A program made the position numbers and the translations under genes. Below are positions 24,545 through 32,431 of a stretch of DNA of 32,457 nt, in pieces. Each line of letters opens with the position of its first letter. Within the stretch, counting starts at the first letter, position 1. Under the pieces are notes generated by a model. That model was not told the DNA's origin and searched no databases. It saw only the letters and a program-made list of their open reading frames with translations. Origin of the DNA: Paraburkholderia sp. SG-MS1 (GTDB taxonomy: Bacteria; Pseudomonadota; Gammaproteobacteria; Burkholderiales; Burkholderiaceae); contig NZ_NPIH01000107.1 of the NCBI RefSeq assembly GCF_012275575.1, forward strand, positions 1 to 32,457. Direction: 5' to 3'.

Positions 24545-25822
24545 ATGCTCTATCAACTGCACGAATTCCAACGGGCGATGTTGAGCCCCCTCACCGCCTG
24601 GGCCCAGGCCGCGTCGAAATCGTTCGCGAATCCTGCCAGCCCATTGGCCTACGTGCCGGGCGCAACCCGTTTGTCGGCCGGCTATGAACTGCTGTACCGG
24701 CTGGGTAAAGATTACGAAAAACCCGAGTTCAATCTTCACCAGATCGTCAAAGATGGTCACAACATTCCGATCATCGAGCAGATCATCGTCGAGAAACCGT
24801 TCTGCCGTCTGATGCGCTTCAAGCGTTTCGCCGACGACAGCGACGCCGTCACGCAGTTGAAGGACGAACCGGTCGTACTGGTCTGCGCGCCGTTGTCGGG
24901 ACACCACGCCACACTGCTGCGCGACACCGTGCGGACGTTGTTGCAGGACCACAAGGTGTACCTGACCGACTGGATCGACGCGCGCATGGTGCCGCTCGAA
25001 GCCGGCGAGTTCGGTCTGAACGACTACGTCGCCTACATCCAGGAATTCATCCGTCACATCGGCGCGAAAAATCTGCATGTGATCTCGGTGTGTCAGCCAA
25101 CGGTGCCCGTGCTCGCGGCCATTTCGCTGCTGGCGAGCCGCGGCGAAGACACGCCGCGCACCATGACGATGATGGGCGGGCCCATCGACGCGCGTAAGAG
25201 CCCGACCTCGGTCAATTCGCTCGCCACCCAGCACTCGTACGAGTGGTTCGAGAACAATGTGATTTTCACGGTGCCGCCGAACTACCCGGGTGTGGGCCGT
25301 AAGGTTTATCCGGGCTTTCTGCAGCACACCGGCTTTGTCGCGATGAATCCGGAACGTCACGCGGCCTCGCACTGGGACTACTACCAGAGTCTGCTGCGCG
25401 GCGACGAAGACGACGCGGAAGCGCATCGCCGCTTCTACGACGAGTACAACGCCGTGCTCGACATGGACGCGGACTATTACCTCGACACGATCCGCGTGGT
25501 GTTCCAGGAATTCCGTCTTGCCGAAGGCACGTGGGACGTCGCTGGTGAGCGGGTGAAGCCGGGGGACATCACGAAGACCGCGCTGTTTACCATCGAAGGC
25601 GAACTGGACGACATCTCCGGCGACGGTCAGACCTATGCGGCGCACGAGTTATGCACCGGCATTCCGGAGAGCGACAAGCGCCACTTCACCGCGGAAAAAT
25701 GCGGCCACTACGGCATTTTCTCGGGCCGGCGTTGGCGCACGATTATTTATCCGCAGTTGCGCGACTTCATCCTCGAACACAACAAGGCGCCGAAAGTGGC
25801 GAAGGAAAAAGTCGAAGCCTGA
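24545..25822 (+). CDS. phaZ: Intracellular polyhydroxyalkanoate depolymerase
   Basis: This 425-residue enzyme mobilises native PHB granules, releasing 3-hydroxybutyrate units for carbon supply. It belongs to the Ralstonia PhaZ1 (PhaZa1) family with an alpha/beta hydrolase fold whose nucleophile is Cys rather than Ser. Counting from the ATG, the triad falls exactly at the residues known for the Ralstonia enzyme: Cys183 (VISVCQPT), Asp355 (EGELDD) and His388 (KCGHYG). The N-terminus (MLYQLHEFQRAMLSP) and ALFTIEGELDDISGDGQT are also typical. There is no signal peptide, as expected for granule-bound enzymes. GGAG precedes the ATG, a good promoter lies upstream, and a hairpin follows the stop, so it is a single-gene unit beside a TetR repressor gene. 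Confidence 0.96.
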   Translation: MLYQLHEFQRAMLSPLTAWAQAASKSFANPASPLAYVPGATRLSAGYELLYRLGKDYEKPEFNLHQIVKDGHNIPIIEQIIVEKPFCRLMRFKRFADDSDAVTQLKDEPVVLVCAPLSGHHATLLRDTVRTLLQDHKVYLTDWIDARMVPLEAGEFGLNDYVAYIQEFIRHIGAKNLHVISVCQPTVPVLAAISLLASRGEDTPRTMTMMGGPIDARKSPTSVNSLATQHSYEWFENNVIFTVPPNYPGVGRKVYPGFLQHTGFVAMNPERHAASHWDYYQSLLRGDEDDAEAHRRFYDEYNAVLDMDADYYLDTIRVVFQEFRLAEGTWDVAGERVKPGDITKTALFTIEGELDDISGDGQTYAAHELCTGIPESDKRHFTAEKCGHYGIFSGRRWRTIIYPQLRDFILEHNKAPKVAKEKVEA

Positions 25823-25854
25823 GCGAAATACGCACGCGGCATCCGTCGCTGACG

Positions 25855-25880
25855 ACGGCCTCTTTGGAGGCCGTTTCCGT
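25855..25880 (+). terminator. Terminator of phaZ
   Basis: ACGGCCTC (25855-25862) and GAGGCCGT (25867-25874) form an 8-bp perfect stem with a TTTG loop, followed by TTCCGTTT. It lies about 30 bp after the phaZ stop and before the convergent TetR gene. Confidence 0.75.
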
Positions 25881-25966
25881 TTGCAACGCCGCTGCCGTAC
25901 GGTGTGCGGCGCGTGCGCTGCCACGCCCGACGCGTGCGTCCGCGCGCGCGCCGACTTGTGCGTCTT

Positions 25967-26599
25967 CTACTTGCGCAACAGATACGCGAGCAGCAACTCG
26001 GTGTTCATCTGTATCACTTCACTGCGTTCACTGGCGCTATTGAAATCGCGGCCGAGCGTCGCTTCGAGCGTGAAGCGGTTCGACACGATGTAATAGCCCA
26101 TGCCCGACAGCGTCACGTAAAAGCGCAGTGGATCGATATTGGCGCGAAACAGCCCCGCACGCTGTCCGCGTTCGAGAATGCCGCCAAGCGTCGCGACGAT
26201 CGGCGAGATCATTTCGCGGATACGCGTCGACTTTTGCATATAGCGCGCTTCATGCAGATTCTCGTTGTTGACCAAACGCAGCAGCTCGGGATGATCGCGG
26301 TAGTAATCCCACACGAAATGCGCGAGACGCGTCACGGCCTCCACCGGCGCGACGCCGTTCAGTTCGAGTGTGCGTTCCGCCTCGTTGAGTGCACTGAACG
26401 CGTGCTCGAGTACCGCGGTGAAAAGCTGCTCCTTGCTACCGAAGTAGTAATAGAGCATGCGTTCATTCGTTTCCGCGCGGCGGGCGATCTGATCGACGCG
26501 TGCGCCGAATAGCCCACCATTTGCAAACTCTTCGGCCGCCGCAAGCAGAATGCGGCGACGCGTGCCTTCAGGATCTCTTTTGATTTTCGGCTGATTCAT
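25967..26599 (-). CDS. TetR/AcrR family transcriptional regulator
   Basis: This 210-residue one-component repressor has an N-terminal helix-turn-helix (about residues 10-56): [18 protein letters not shown], then [29 protein letters not shown], the strongly conserved TetR DNA-binding signature. The C-terminal ligand domain ([27 protein letters not shown]) resembles the RutR-like subgroup. The ligand is unknown. I chose the ATG at 26599 as it starts just before the HTH; the frame continues upstream. It converges with phaZ and is divergent from rnfB. A good leftward promoter with overlapping inverted repeats upstream suggests autorepression, perhaps also affecting rnfB. Confidence 0.9.
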   Translation of the reverse strand: MNQPKIKRDPEGTRRRILLAAAEEFANGGLFGARVDQIARRAETNERMLYYYFGSKEQLFTAVLEHAFSALNEAERTLELNGVAPVEAVTRLAHFVWDYYRDHPELLRLVNNENLHEARYMQKSTRIREMISPIVATLGGILERGQRAGLFRANIDPLRFYVTLSGMGYYIVSNRFTLEATLGRDFNSASERSEVIQMNTELLLAYLLRK

Positions 26600-26720
26600 G
26601 GTGGCATCGTCTTCGTGAGCCGCGTTATCCGGATCGCGCCGCCGGCCTCTCTCGGGCCTTGCACCGACAGCGTTGAACGGGCGCGCCATGGTTGGGGAAC
26701 ACACCCTTTTCTGCGGTCTT

Positions 26721-26737
26721 TCGAAAAAGCGCTTCGA
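26721..26737. promoter_or_regulatory. Candidate TetR operator
   Basis: TCGAA-7 bases-TTCGA (26721-26737) overlaps the 8-bp perfect palindrome AAGCGCTT (26727-26734). It sits at the expected start site of the leftward TetR transcript, where an autorepressor would bind, and also upstream of rnfB. Confidence 0.4.
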
Positions 26738-26764
26738 TTATGGCACATGGATTGCGAATGGCAA
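26737..26764 (-). promoter_or_regulatory. Sigma70-type promoter of the TetR gene
   Basis: Read leftward: TTGCCA (-35), 16-base spacer, CATAAT (-10), each five of six consensus matches. Transcription would start near 26730 and leave a leader of about 130 bases before the TetR ATG. Confidence 0.6.
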
Positions 26765-26830
26765 TTGGGGAAATCGGCGATAATGTGCTATTTAGTTCAG
26801 GCTGTGTGGCAGCAAGGCAAGCCCCCCGTC

Positions 26831-27691
26831 GTGACCGTGACAGACATTAAAATACTTGCGGATCGCATAGAAGATCTGCTGCCCCAAACCCAATGCACGA
26901 AGTGCGGCTATCCCGCATGTCGTCCCTATGCCGAAGCCGTTGCGAACGGCGAAGCCAATTACAACCAGTGTCCCCCCGGCGGCGCCGAGGGTATTGCACG
27001 CCTTGCCGCATTGCTTGGCAAGCCGGTGATTCCGCTCAATTCCGCCAACGGCGTCGAACGTGCGCGTCCGTTGGCGGTTATCGACGAACAGATTTGCATC
27101 GGCTGCACGCTGTGCATGCAAGCCTGTCCGGTCGACGCGATAGTTGGCGCACCGAAACAGATGCACACTGTGATTGCCGAACTCTGTACCGGTTGCGATC
27201 TGTGCGTACCACCGTGCCCGGTCGACTGCATCGCGATGCCGTCCGTCACCGGCGACGCTACCGGCTGGAACGCATGGACACAGAGCCAGGCCGACGCCGC
27301 GCGCGCGCGTCACAACCGTCGCGAAGCCCGACTGGCGCGTGAGCGCGAAGCCGCCGAAGCGCGTGCTGCGGCGCGTCGCGCCGGCGGTGCGGGCGCGACG
27401 CTCGCTCTGGACGAGACGCAAGCGGCTCGAACAACGCAAGCCGGCACCGCTACGGCGCCAGCGGCGCCCACCGTTGACGAGGCCGAAGCGAAGAAGCGCG
27501 CGATCATTCAGGCCGCGCTCGAGCGCGCTCGCAAGAAAAGGGAAGAACTGGCCGCCAAAGGCCAAGGCCCGTTGAACACCGAACGCGTCAGCCCCGACGT
27601 GCAGGCGCAGATCGACGCCGCCGAAGCGCGGCGCCGCCGTCTCGGCCTCGCCGCCGCCGACGACACCGACACGCCGTCCAACCCGCGCTAA
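26831..27691 (+). CDS. rnfB: RnfB/RsxB-type iron-sulfur electron carrier, soluble form
   Basis: This 286-residue protein carries three [4Fe-4S]-type sites. First is the RnfB Fe-S domain with Cys22, Cys25, Cys30 and Cys47 (CTKCGYPAC...CPPGG), then two ferredoxin motifs, [12 protein letters not shown] (89-100) and [12 protein letters not shown] (119-130). The N-terminal membrane helix of gamma-proteobacterial RnfB is absent. The C-terminal 130 residues are Ala/Arg/Glu-rich, probably helical, and not part of the classical protein. I chose the GTG at 26831 because [14 protein letters not shown] begins the conserved region; the GTG at 26837 and ATG at 26783 are alternatives, without a decisive Shine-Dalgarno site. 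No rnfA, C, D, G or E is in the window. nth follows after 20 bp, echoing the rsx-nth order of E. coli. Confidence 0.9.
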   Translation: MTVTDIKILADRIEDLLPQTQCTKCGYPACRPYAEAVANGEANYNQCPPGGAEGIARLAALLGKPVIPLNSANGVERARPLAVIDEQICIGCTLCMQACPVDAIVGAPKQMHTVIAELCTGCDLCVPPCPVDCIAMPSVTGDATGWNAWTQSQADAARARHNRREARLAREREAAEARAAARRAGGAGATLALDETQAARTTQAGTATAPAAPTVDEAEAKKRAIIQAALERARKKREELAAKGQGPLNTERVSPDVQAQIDAAEARRRRLGLAAADDTDTPSNPR

Positions 27692-27711
27692 ACGCACCCG
27701 TCACGCTCCGC

Positions 27712-28413
27712 ATGAACGCGAACAAACGCCGCGCCATCTACGAAACGCTACAGAGCCTCAACCCGCATCCGACCACCGAGCTTGAGTACACCTCACCGTT
27801 CGAACTGCTGATTGCCGTGCTGTTGTCGGCGCAGGCCACGGACGTGTCGGTCAACAAGGCGATGCGCAAGATGTTCCCGGTCGCGAACACGCCGCAGAAG
27901 GTGTTCGATCTCGGTGAAGAAGGCGTGACCGGCTACATCAAAACGATCGGGTTGTACCGGACCAAGGCGAAGAACGTCATTGCGACTTGCCGCATCCTGC
28001 TCGACCAGTACGGCGGAGAAGTGCCCGAGGACCGTGAAGCGCTCGAAAGTCTGCCAGGAGTGGGCCGCAAAACCGCCAACGTGATTCTGAACACCGCGTT
28101 CGGCCATCCGACCATCGCGGTCGACACGCACATCTTTCGGGTTGCCAATCGAACCGGGCTCGCGCCCGGCAAGGACGTGCGCGCGGTCGAAGCGGCGCTG
28201 GAGAAATTCACGCCCGCCGAGTTCAGACAGGATGCGCACCACTGGCTGATCTTGCATGGCCGTTATGTCTGCAAGGCACGTCGCCCCGAGTGCTGGCATT
28301 GCGTGATCGAGCCGCTTTGCGAGTTCCGTCCGAAAGAAAACGCCACCGCCGGATCTCTGAACCGCCCCGCGAGGCGCGGCGAGCCGCCAGCAGCGCGCGC
28401 CGTCGCGGCGTAA
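27712..28413 (+). CDS. nth: Endonuclease III
   Basis: This 233-residue base-excision repair enzyme removes oxidised pyrimidines and cleaves the abasic site by beta-elimination. The helix-hairpin-helix LPGVGRKTANVIL holds catalytic Lys120, and AVDTHIFRVANR holds Asp138. The C-terminal [4Fe-4S] cluster ligands are Cys187, Cys194, Cys197 and Cys203 (CKARRPECWHC and the following PLC). All six fall at the E. coli Nth positions. The tail is about 20 residues longer than E. coli (211) and Ala/Arg-rich. It starts 20 bp after the rnfB stop without an obvious Shine-Dalgarno site, so translational coupling within an rnfB-nth operon is likely. Confidence 0.97.
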   Translation: MNANKRRAIYETLQSLNPHPTTELEYTSPFELLIAVLLSAQATDVSVNKAMRKMFPVANTPQKVFDLGEEGVTGYIKTIGLYRTKAKNVIATCRILLDQYGGEVPEDREALESLPGVGRKTANVILNTAFGHPTIAVDTHIFRVANRTGLAPGKDVRAVEAALEKFTPAEFRQDAHHWLILHGRYVCKARRPECWHCVIEPLCEFRPKENATAGSLNRPARRGEPPAARAVAA

Positions 28414-28470
28414 AATACCGGCCTGCGCGCTTGCCTTGCGCGTCCCCACTCAAACGCACCCGGTTCCACG

Positions 28471-28905
28471 ATGTTCAATCCCAGCCGCGACGAAGTCCGC
28501 CTCTTTTTCACCGACACCTGGCGCAAACAGCGGCAGGGGGACATTCTGACGCCGCTGGAGGCGATCGCCGCCGACTGGATCGTCGAGCACCCCGAATATC
28601 ACGCGGACCTCAGCGATAGCGGCGCCGCGCAGGCGCAGGATTACTCGCCCGAACGCGGGCAGACCAATCCATTCCTGCATCTGTCGATGCATCTGGCGAT
28701 CAGCGAACAGTTGTCGATCGACCAGCCGCCGGGCATTCGCGCGGCGCACGAGCGGCTCGCGTCGCGCCTCGGCTCGACTCACGACGCGCAGCACGCGATC
28801 ATGGAGTGCCTCGGCGAAACCATCTGGGAAGCGCAGCGCACCGGCACGCCACCGGATACGGACGCCTATCTGCAGCGCATCGAGCGGCGCGCGACGCGTG
28901 ACTGA
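28471..28905 (+). CDS. DUF1841 family protein
   Basis: This 144-residue cytoplasmic protein of unknown function is of the DUF1841 type, found mainly in beta- and gamma-proteobacteria. The recognisable features are MFNPSRDEVRLFFTDTWRK at the N-terminus, TPLEAIAADWIVEHPEYH, and the helix NPFLHLSMHLAISEQLSIDQP, which holds several conserved His residues and could bind a metal. The C-terminal helix contains HDAQHAIMECLGETIWEAQR. It follows nth by 57 bp on the same strand and may be the third gene of the rnfB-nth unit. Confidence 0.9.
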   Translation: MFNPSRDEVRLFFTDTWRKQRQGDILTPLEAIAADWIVEHPEYHADLSDSGAAQAQDYSPERGQTNPFLHLSMHLAISEQLSIDQPPGIRAAHERLASRLGSTHDAQHAIMECLGETIWEAQRTGTPPDTDAYLQRIERRATRD

Positions 28906-28948
28906 GCGCGACTGAACGCCAACCGCGCGCCGCCGCCCCCAAAACAAA

Positions 28949-28970
28949 ACACCCCGCCAGGGCGGGGTGT
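28949..28970. terminator. Terminator between DUF1841 and cytochrome c genes
   Basis: ACACCCCGCC (28949-28958) and GGCGGGGTGT (28961-28970) form a strong GC stem with a minimal loop. Leftward it is followed by GTTTTGTTTT, a T-rich tail suiting the cytochrome transcript. Rightward the tail is CGTTCG, so the DUF1841 side relies on the stem alone. Confidence 0.8.
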
Positions 28971-29025
28971 CGTTCGAATCCGGCAAGCAGCGCGGCAATG
29001 GCGCTCAAGCCATGACGCGGCGCGC

Positions 29026-29409
29026 TTACTTCTTCTGCACCAGATCGCCGTCCAGCGATTCGATATAAGCCGCGAGATCTTTCATGTCGCTCTGCGACAG
29101 GCTTTGCACCTGTGCCTGCATGATCGCGTTGTTGCGGCCGAGGTGCGGATTGCCCACGCCCATCTGATATTGGCGCAACGCCCAGTAGATGTAGTCGGCG
29201 TGCTGGCCCGCAAGCTTCGGATACTCCGGGCTCACCGGCTTGTTCAGATTGACGCCGTGGCAAGCCGCGCAGTTGTGGCTGTCGGACAGCACCTTGCCGT
29301 TGCCTGCGTCGGCGGCGTGCGCGACATTCGCTGCAGCCAGACCGATCACTGCCGCCGACGCGCAAGCAGCCTTGAACACCGTATGGAGTGCCTGTTGGGG
29401 CTTAATCAT
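29026..29409 (-). CDS. Monohaem class I cytochrome c
   Basis: This 127-residue periplasmic electron carrier has a Sec signal peptide ending NVAHA before ADAG (cleavage near 32/33). Haem attaches at Cys47-Ala-Ala-Cys50-His51 (CAACHG). The axial Met is probably in NNAIMQAQVQSLSQSD, and the C-terminal helix DMKDLAAYIESLDGD packs on the haem. The PKLAGQHADYIYWALRQYQMG segment is typical of cytochrome c4-like domains, although c4 itself carries two such domains in one chain. AGGAG stands six bases before the ATG. It is the second gene of a two-cytochrome unit with a 60-bp gap. Confidence 0.92.
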   Translation of the reverse strand: MIKPQQALHTVFKAACASAAVIGLAAANVAHAADAGNGKVLSDSHNCAACHGVNLNKPVSPEYPKLAGQHADYIYWALRQYQMGVGNPHLGRNNAIMQAQVQSLSQSDMKDLAAYIESLDGDLVQKK

Positions 29410-29469
29410 GAATTCTCCTATCCCGCGAATAATTGATAGCCGGGTGACTGGATGGACGGCCGCGGCCGA

Positions 29470-29838
29470 TCACTTGTCGGGATTGTTTTTCGAAGAGGCA
29501 TTTTGCGCCGCGTAGTAAGCGGCGATGTCGGCAATGTCCTGATCCGACAGCGAGACGGCGATGGCGTGCATCGTGTCGAAATGGCGGTCGCCCTTCTTGT
29601 AGCCACGCAACGCGTTTTCGAGGTATGCCTGATTCTGGCCGCCGAGCATCGGCACACGGTAGACCTCGGGATAAGCCGTACGGTATTCGGGGATGCCGTG
29701 GCAGCCGATACACATCGCGACCTTGGCCCGCCCTGCCTTCGCGTTACCAACGACATCCGCTGCCTGGGCGCTGACCGCGTAGCCCGTGAGCACCGACAGC
29801 GCTGCGATCACGACGTGTTTGCCGACGAATTTATTCAT
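29470..29838 (-). CDS. Monohaem class I cytochrome c (c4-like domain)
   Basis: This 122-residue secreted cytochrome is the first gene of the pair. The signal peptide VVIAALSVLTGYAVSAQA is cleaved before ADVV (near 26/27). The haem site is Cys43-Ile-Gly-Cys46-His47. PMLGGQNQAYLENALRGYKKGDRH is the c4-type middle segment, and FDTMHAIAVSLSDQDIADIAAYYA holds the likely axial Met and the last helix. I chose the ATG at 29838 because it opens the signal peptide. The product and its neighbour look like the two halves of a dihaem c4 encoded separately, or two diverged single-domain copies. Partner oxidase or reductase genes are not in the window. Confidence 0.9.
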   Translation of the reverse strand: MNKFVGKHVVIAALSVLTGYAVSAQAADVVGNAKAGRAKVAMCIGCHGIPEYRTAYPEVYRVPMLGGQNQAYLENALRGYKKGDRHFDTMHAIAVSLSDQDIADIAAYYAAQNASSKNNPDK

Positions 29839-30315
29839 AGCATGTAACCTGGCATGAGGGGAACGGGCGCCCAAAAAGGCAACGGCCCGCGCCGTTCTTC
29901 TTATAGGGTAGCCACGCAGGCCAAAAAAATCGGGCTAATTGTACCGCGACGCCGCGCAGAACGTCCACCGCGCGGGGTCAGCGGCCGCCCGCCGGCTGCA
30001 AAGCCATGGCCGGCGCCGCTTTGCTCCGGCACGCCCGCCGCGCAAGGCCTGACGGGTGCGCGAGCGTACGGTCCACCGGCTCAAACACCGGCAGGCACAG
30101 CTCACGCCCGCACCAGCCGCGCGAGGCGGATCCCAAACGAACACCAAACGGGCACGCGGGCCACCCGCGCGCAACACATGCATCAAGCATGCAACGCCCG
30201 TTTTACCGGGCCGCGCGTCGGGCTGAACCTCGGCTGACACCCTACGCGAGCCGACTCCAGGCCAACAGGGCTTCTGACTTATACTGGGTTTTTTCCCGAT
30301 CAAGAGCATCTCGCC
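29839..30315. other. Divergent intergenic region, cytochromes / MoxR
   Basis: This is 477 bp without a supported gene, very GC-rich in the middle. A leftward TATAAG (complement of 29900-29905) could be the -10 box of the cytochrome pair. A rightward TATACT (30280-30285) could be that of the MoxR gene, but neither has a clear -35. GGGTTTTTTCCC follows at 30286-30297. Open frames here are Arg/Pro/Ala-rich and have no signals. Confidence 0.4.
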
Positions 30316-31158
30316 ATGCGTTTCGAAGGCTCATCGCAGTACGTCGCCACCGACGACCTCAAGCTCGCGGTCAACGCCGCGATGACGCTGAAGCGCCCGT
30401 TGCTGATCAAGGGCGAACCGGGCACGGGCAAGACCATGCTCGCCGAAGAGGTCGCGGCCGCGCTCGGCATGCCACTGCTGCAGTGGCACATCAAGTCCAC
30501 CACCAAGGCCCAGCAGGGTCTGTACGAATACGACGCGGTGTCGCGCCTGCGCGATTCGCAGCTCGGCGACGAGCGCGTCAAGGACATCCGCAACTACATC
30601 GTCAAGGGCGTGCTGTGGCAGGCATTCGAGTCGGACGAGCAAACCGTGCTGCTGATCGACGAGATCGACAAGGCCGACATCGAATTCCCGAACGACCTGC
30701 TGCGTGAACTCGACCGCATGGAGTTCTACGTGTACGAGACGCACGAGCTGATCCGCGCCAAACAGCGCCCGCTCGTGATCATCACGTCGAACAACGAGAA
30801 GGAGCTGCCGGACGCGTTCCTGCGCCGCTGCTTCTTCCACTACATCAAGTTTCCCGATCCGGCCACGATGCAGCAGATCGTCGAGGTGCACTACCCCGGC
30901 ATCAAAAAGGAACTGCTCGCCGCGGCCATGCAGAGCTTTTTCGAACTGCGCAAGGTGGCGGGGCTGAAGAAGAAGCCGTCCACCTCGGAGCTGCTCGACT
31001 GGCTCAAGCTGCTGCTCGCCGAAGACATTCCGCCCGAAGCGCTGCGCTCGTCCGACCAGAAGCAGATCATTCCGCCGCTGCACGGCGCCCTGCTGAAGAA
31101 CGAACAGGACGTGAGCCTGTTCGAACGGCTGATTTTCATGAACCGCAACAACCGGTGA
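30316..31158 (+). CDS. MoxR-family AAA+ ATPase
   Basis: This 280-residue AAA+ protein is of the MoxR type, thought to act as a chaperone that matures or inserts cofactors into protein complexes together with a VWA partner. Walker A is GEPGTGKT (33-40), Walker B is VLLIDEIDKAD (111-121), sensor 1 is VIITSNNEKELPDAFLRRCFFHY including the arginine-finger pair, and FPDPATMQQIV begins the lid domain. The CoxD-like length is normal. The VWA gene follows after 97 bp on the same strand, the standard arrangement. No dehydrogenase or other obvious client gene is in the window. Confidence 0.93.
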   Translation: MRFEGSSQYVATDDLKLAVNAAMTLKRPLLIKGEPGTGKTMLAEEVAAALGMPLLQWHIKSTTKAQQGLYEYDAVSRLRDSQLGDERVKDIRNYIVKGVLWQAFESDEQTVLLIDEIDKADIEFPNDLLRELDRMEFYVYETHELIRAKQRPLVIITSNNEKELPDAFLRRCFFHYIKFPDPATMQQIVEVHYPGIKKELLAAAMQSFFELRKVAGLKKKPSTSELLDWLKLLLAEDIPPEALRSSDQKQIIPPLHGALLKNEQDVSLFERLIFMNRNNR

Positions 31159-31255
31159 TCGGGCGAGCCACGTCGAAGAGCGAGCGCCGGGGCGATTCCG
31201 GCTCACCGACGCCCGACGCGCCGCACCGATCATTCGCCGCTGGAGGGGACACCGC

Positions 31256-32431
31256 ATGCTGATCGACTTCTTCTACTCGCTGCGCGCCGCCAAACTGCCG
31301 GTGTCGGTGAAAGAATATCTCACGCTGCTCGAAGCGCTCAAAGCCAACGTAATCGCGCCGTCGCTCGACGAGTTCTACTACCTTTCGCGCATCACGCTGG
31401 TCAAGGACGAGCAGTATTTCGACAAGTTCGATCAGGCGTTCGGCGCGTATTTCAACGGCGTCGCGAAAGCGTCGGAACTGGCGTTCGACGTCCCGCTCGA
31501 CTGGCTGAAGAAGAAGCTGCAACGCGACCTGTCGCCGGAGGAAAAAGCGCAGATCGAAGCAATGGGCGGGCTCGACAAGCTGATGGAGCGCCTCAAGGAA
31601 CTGTTCGACGAACAGAAAGAGCGTCACGAAGGCGGCAACAAGTGGATCGGCACGGGCGGCACGTCGCCGTTCGGCAACGGCGGCTATAACCCGGAAGGCG
31701 TGCGCATCGGCGGCGACGCGGCGGGCAACCGCACCGCGGTGAAGGTATGGGAAGCGCGCGCCTATCGCGACTACGACGACCAGGTCGAAATCGGCACGCG
31801 CAACATCAAGGTCGCGCTGCGCCGTTTGCGCCGCTTCGCGCGCGAAGGCGCCGCGGAAGAACTCGATTTGCCCGACACGATCCGCAGCACCGCCGCGAAC
31901 GCCGGCTGGCTCGATCTGAAGATGGTGCCGGAGCGGCACAACAAGGTGAAGGTGCTGATGCTGCTCGACGTCGGCGGCTCGATGGACGATCACATCAAGC
32001 GTACCGAAGAACTTTTCTCCGCCGCAAAGGCCGAGTTCAAGCATCTCGAGTTCTATTACTTCCACAATTGCGTGTACGACTTCCTGTGGAAGAACAACCG
32101 CCGCCGCCACGCCGAGCGCATGCCGACGTGGGACGTGCTGCACAAGTTCACCCCAGACTACAAACTGATCTTCGTCGGCGACGCAACGATGAGCCCCTAC
32201 GAAGTGCTGCAGCCCGGCGGCTCGGTGGAATACAACAACGCCGAGGCGGGCGCTGTGTGGCTGCGCCGTCTCGCGGATCATTTTCCGCATCACGCGTGGC
32301 TCAATCCGGAGCCGGAAGGTTTGTGGGCGTACCGGCAATCGGTCAGCGCGATCCGCGAAGTGCTCGGACACCGGATGTACCCGCTCACGCTCGCCGGGTT
32401 GGAAAGCGCAATGCGCATGCTGAGCAAATGA
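31256..32431 (+). CDS. VWA-domain protein, CoxE-like
   Basis: This 391-residue cytoplasmic protein pairs with the MoxR ATPase. The N-terminal half is helical (MLIDFFYSLRAAKLPVSVKE opening, LTLLEALKA), with a Gly-rich hinge near 134-160 (GTGGTSPFGNGGYNPEG). The VWA fold begins about 233 with VKVLMLLDVGGSMDDH. The metal-site motif reads Asp238-Val-Gly-Gly-Ser242 instead of the usual DxSxS, so one of the two serines is Gly. The end (YPLTLAGLESAMRMLSK) is complete, with the stop inside the window. GGAGGGG precedes the ATG. The family helps AAA+ partners act on client proteins; CoxE assists carbon monoxide dehydrogenase maturation. The client here is unknown. Confidence 0.92.
   Translation: MLIDFFYSLRAAKLPVSVKEYLTLLEALKANVIAPSLDEFYYLSRITLVKDEQYFDKFDQAFGAYFNGVAKASELAFDVPLDWLKKKLQRDLSPEEKAQIEAMGGLDKLMERLKELFDEQKERHEGGNKWIGTGGTSPFGNGGYNPEGVRIGGDAAGNRTAVKVWEARAYRDYDDQVEIGTRNIKVALRRLRRFAREGAAEELDLPDTIRSTAANAGWLDLKMVPERHNKVKVLMLLDVGGSMDDHIKRTEELFSAAKAEFKHLEFYYFHNCVYDFLWKNNRRRHAERMPTWDVLHKFTPDYKLIFVGDATMSPYEVLQPGGSVEYNNAEAGAVWLRRLADHFPHHAWLNPEPEGLWAYRQSVSAIREVLGHRMYPLTLAGLESAMRMLSK

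Noticed and set aside
29854..30309. Open frames on both strands in the gap before the MoxR gene.
   Set aside because: Arg/Pro/Ala-rich, no ribosome site, no recognisable domain.
31136..32371. Leftward 411-codon frame opposite the VWA gene.
   Set aside because: Complement of a well-supported gene; composition typical of antisense shadows.
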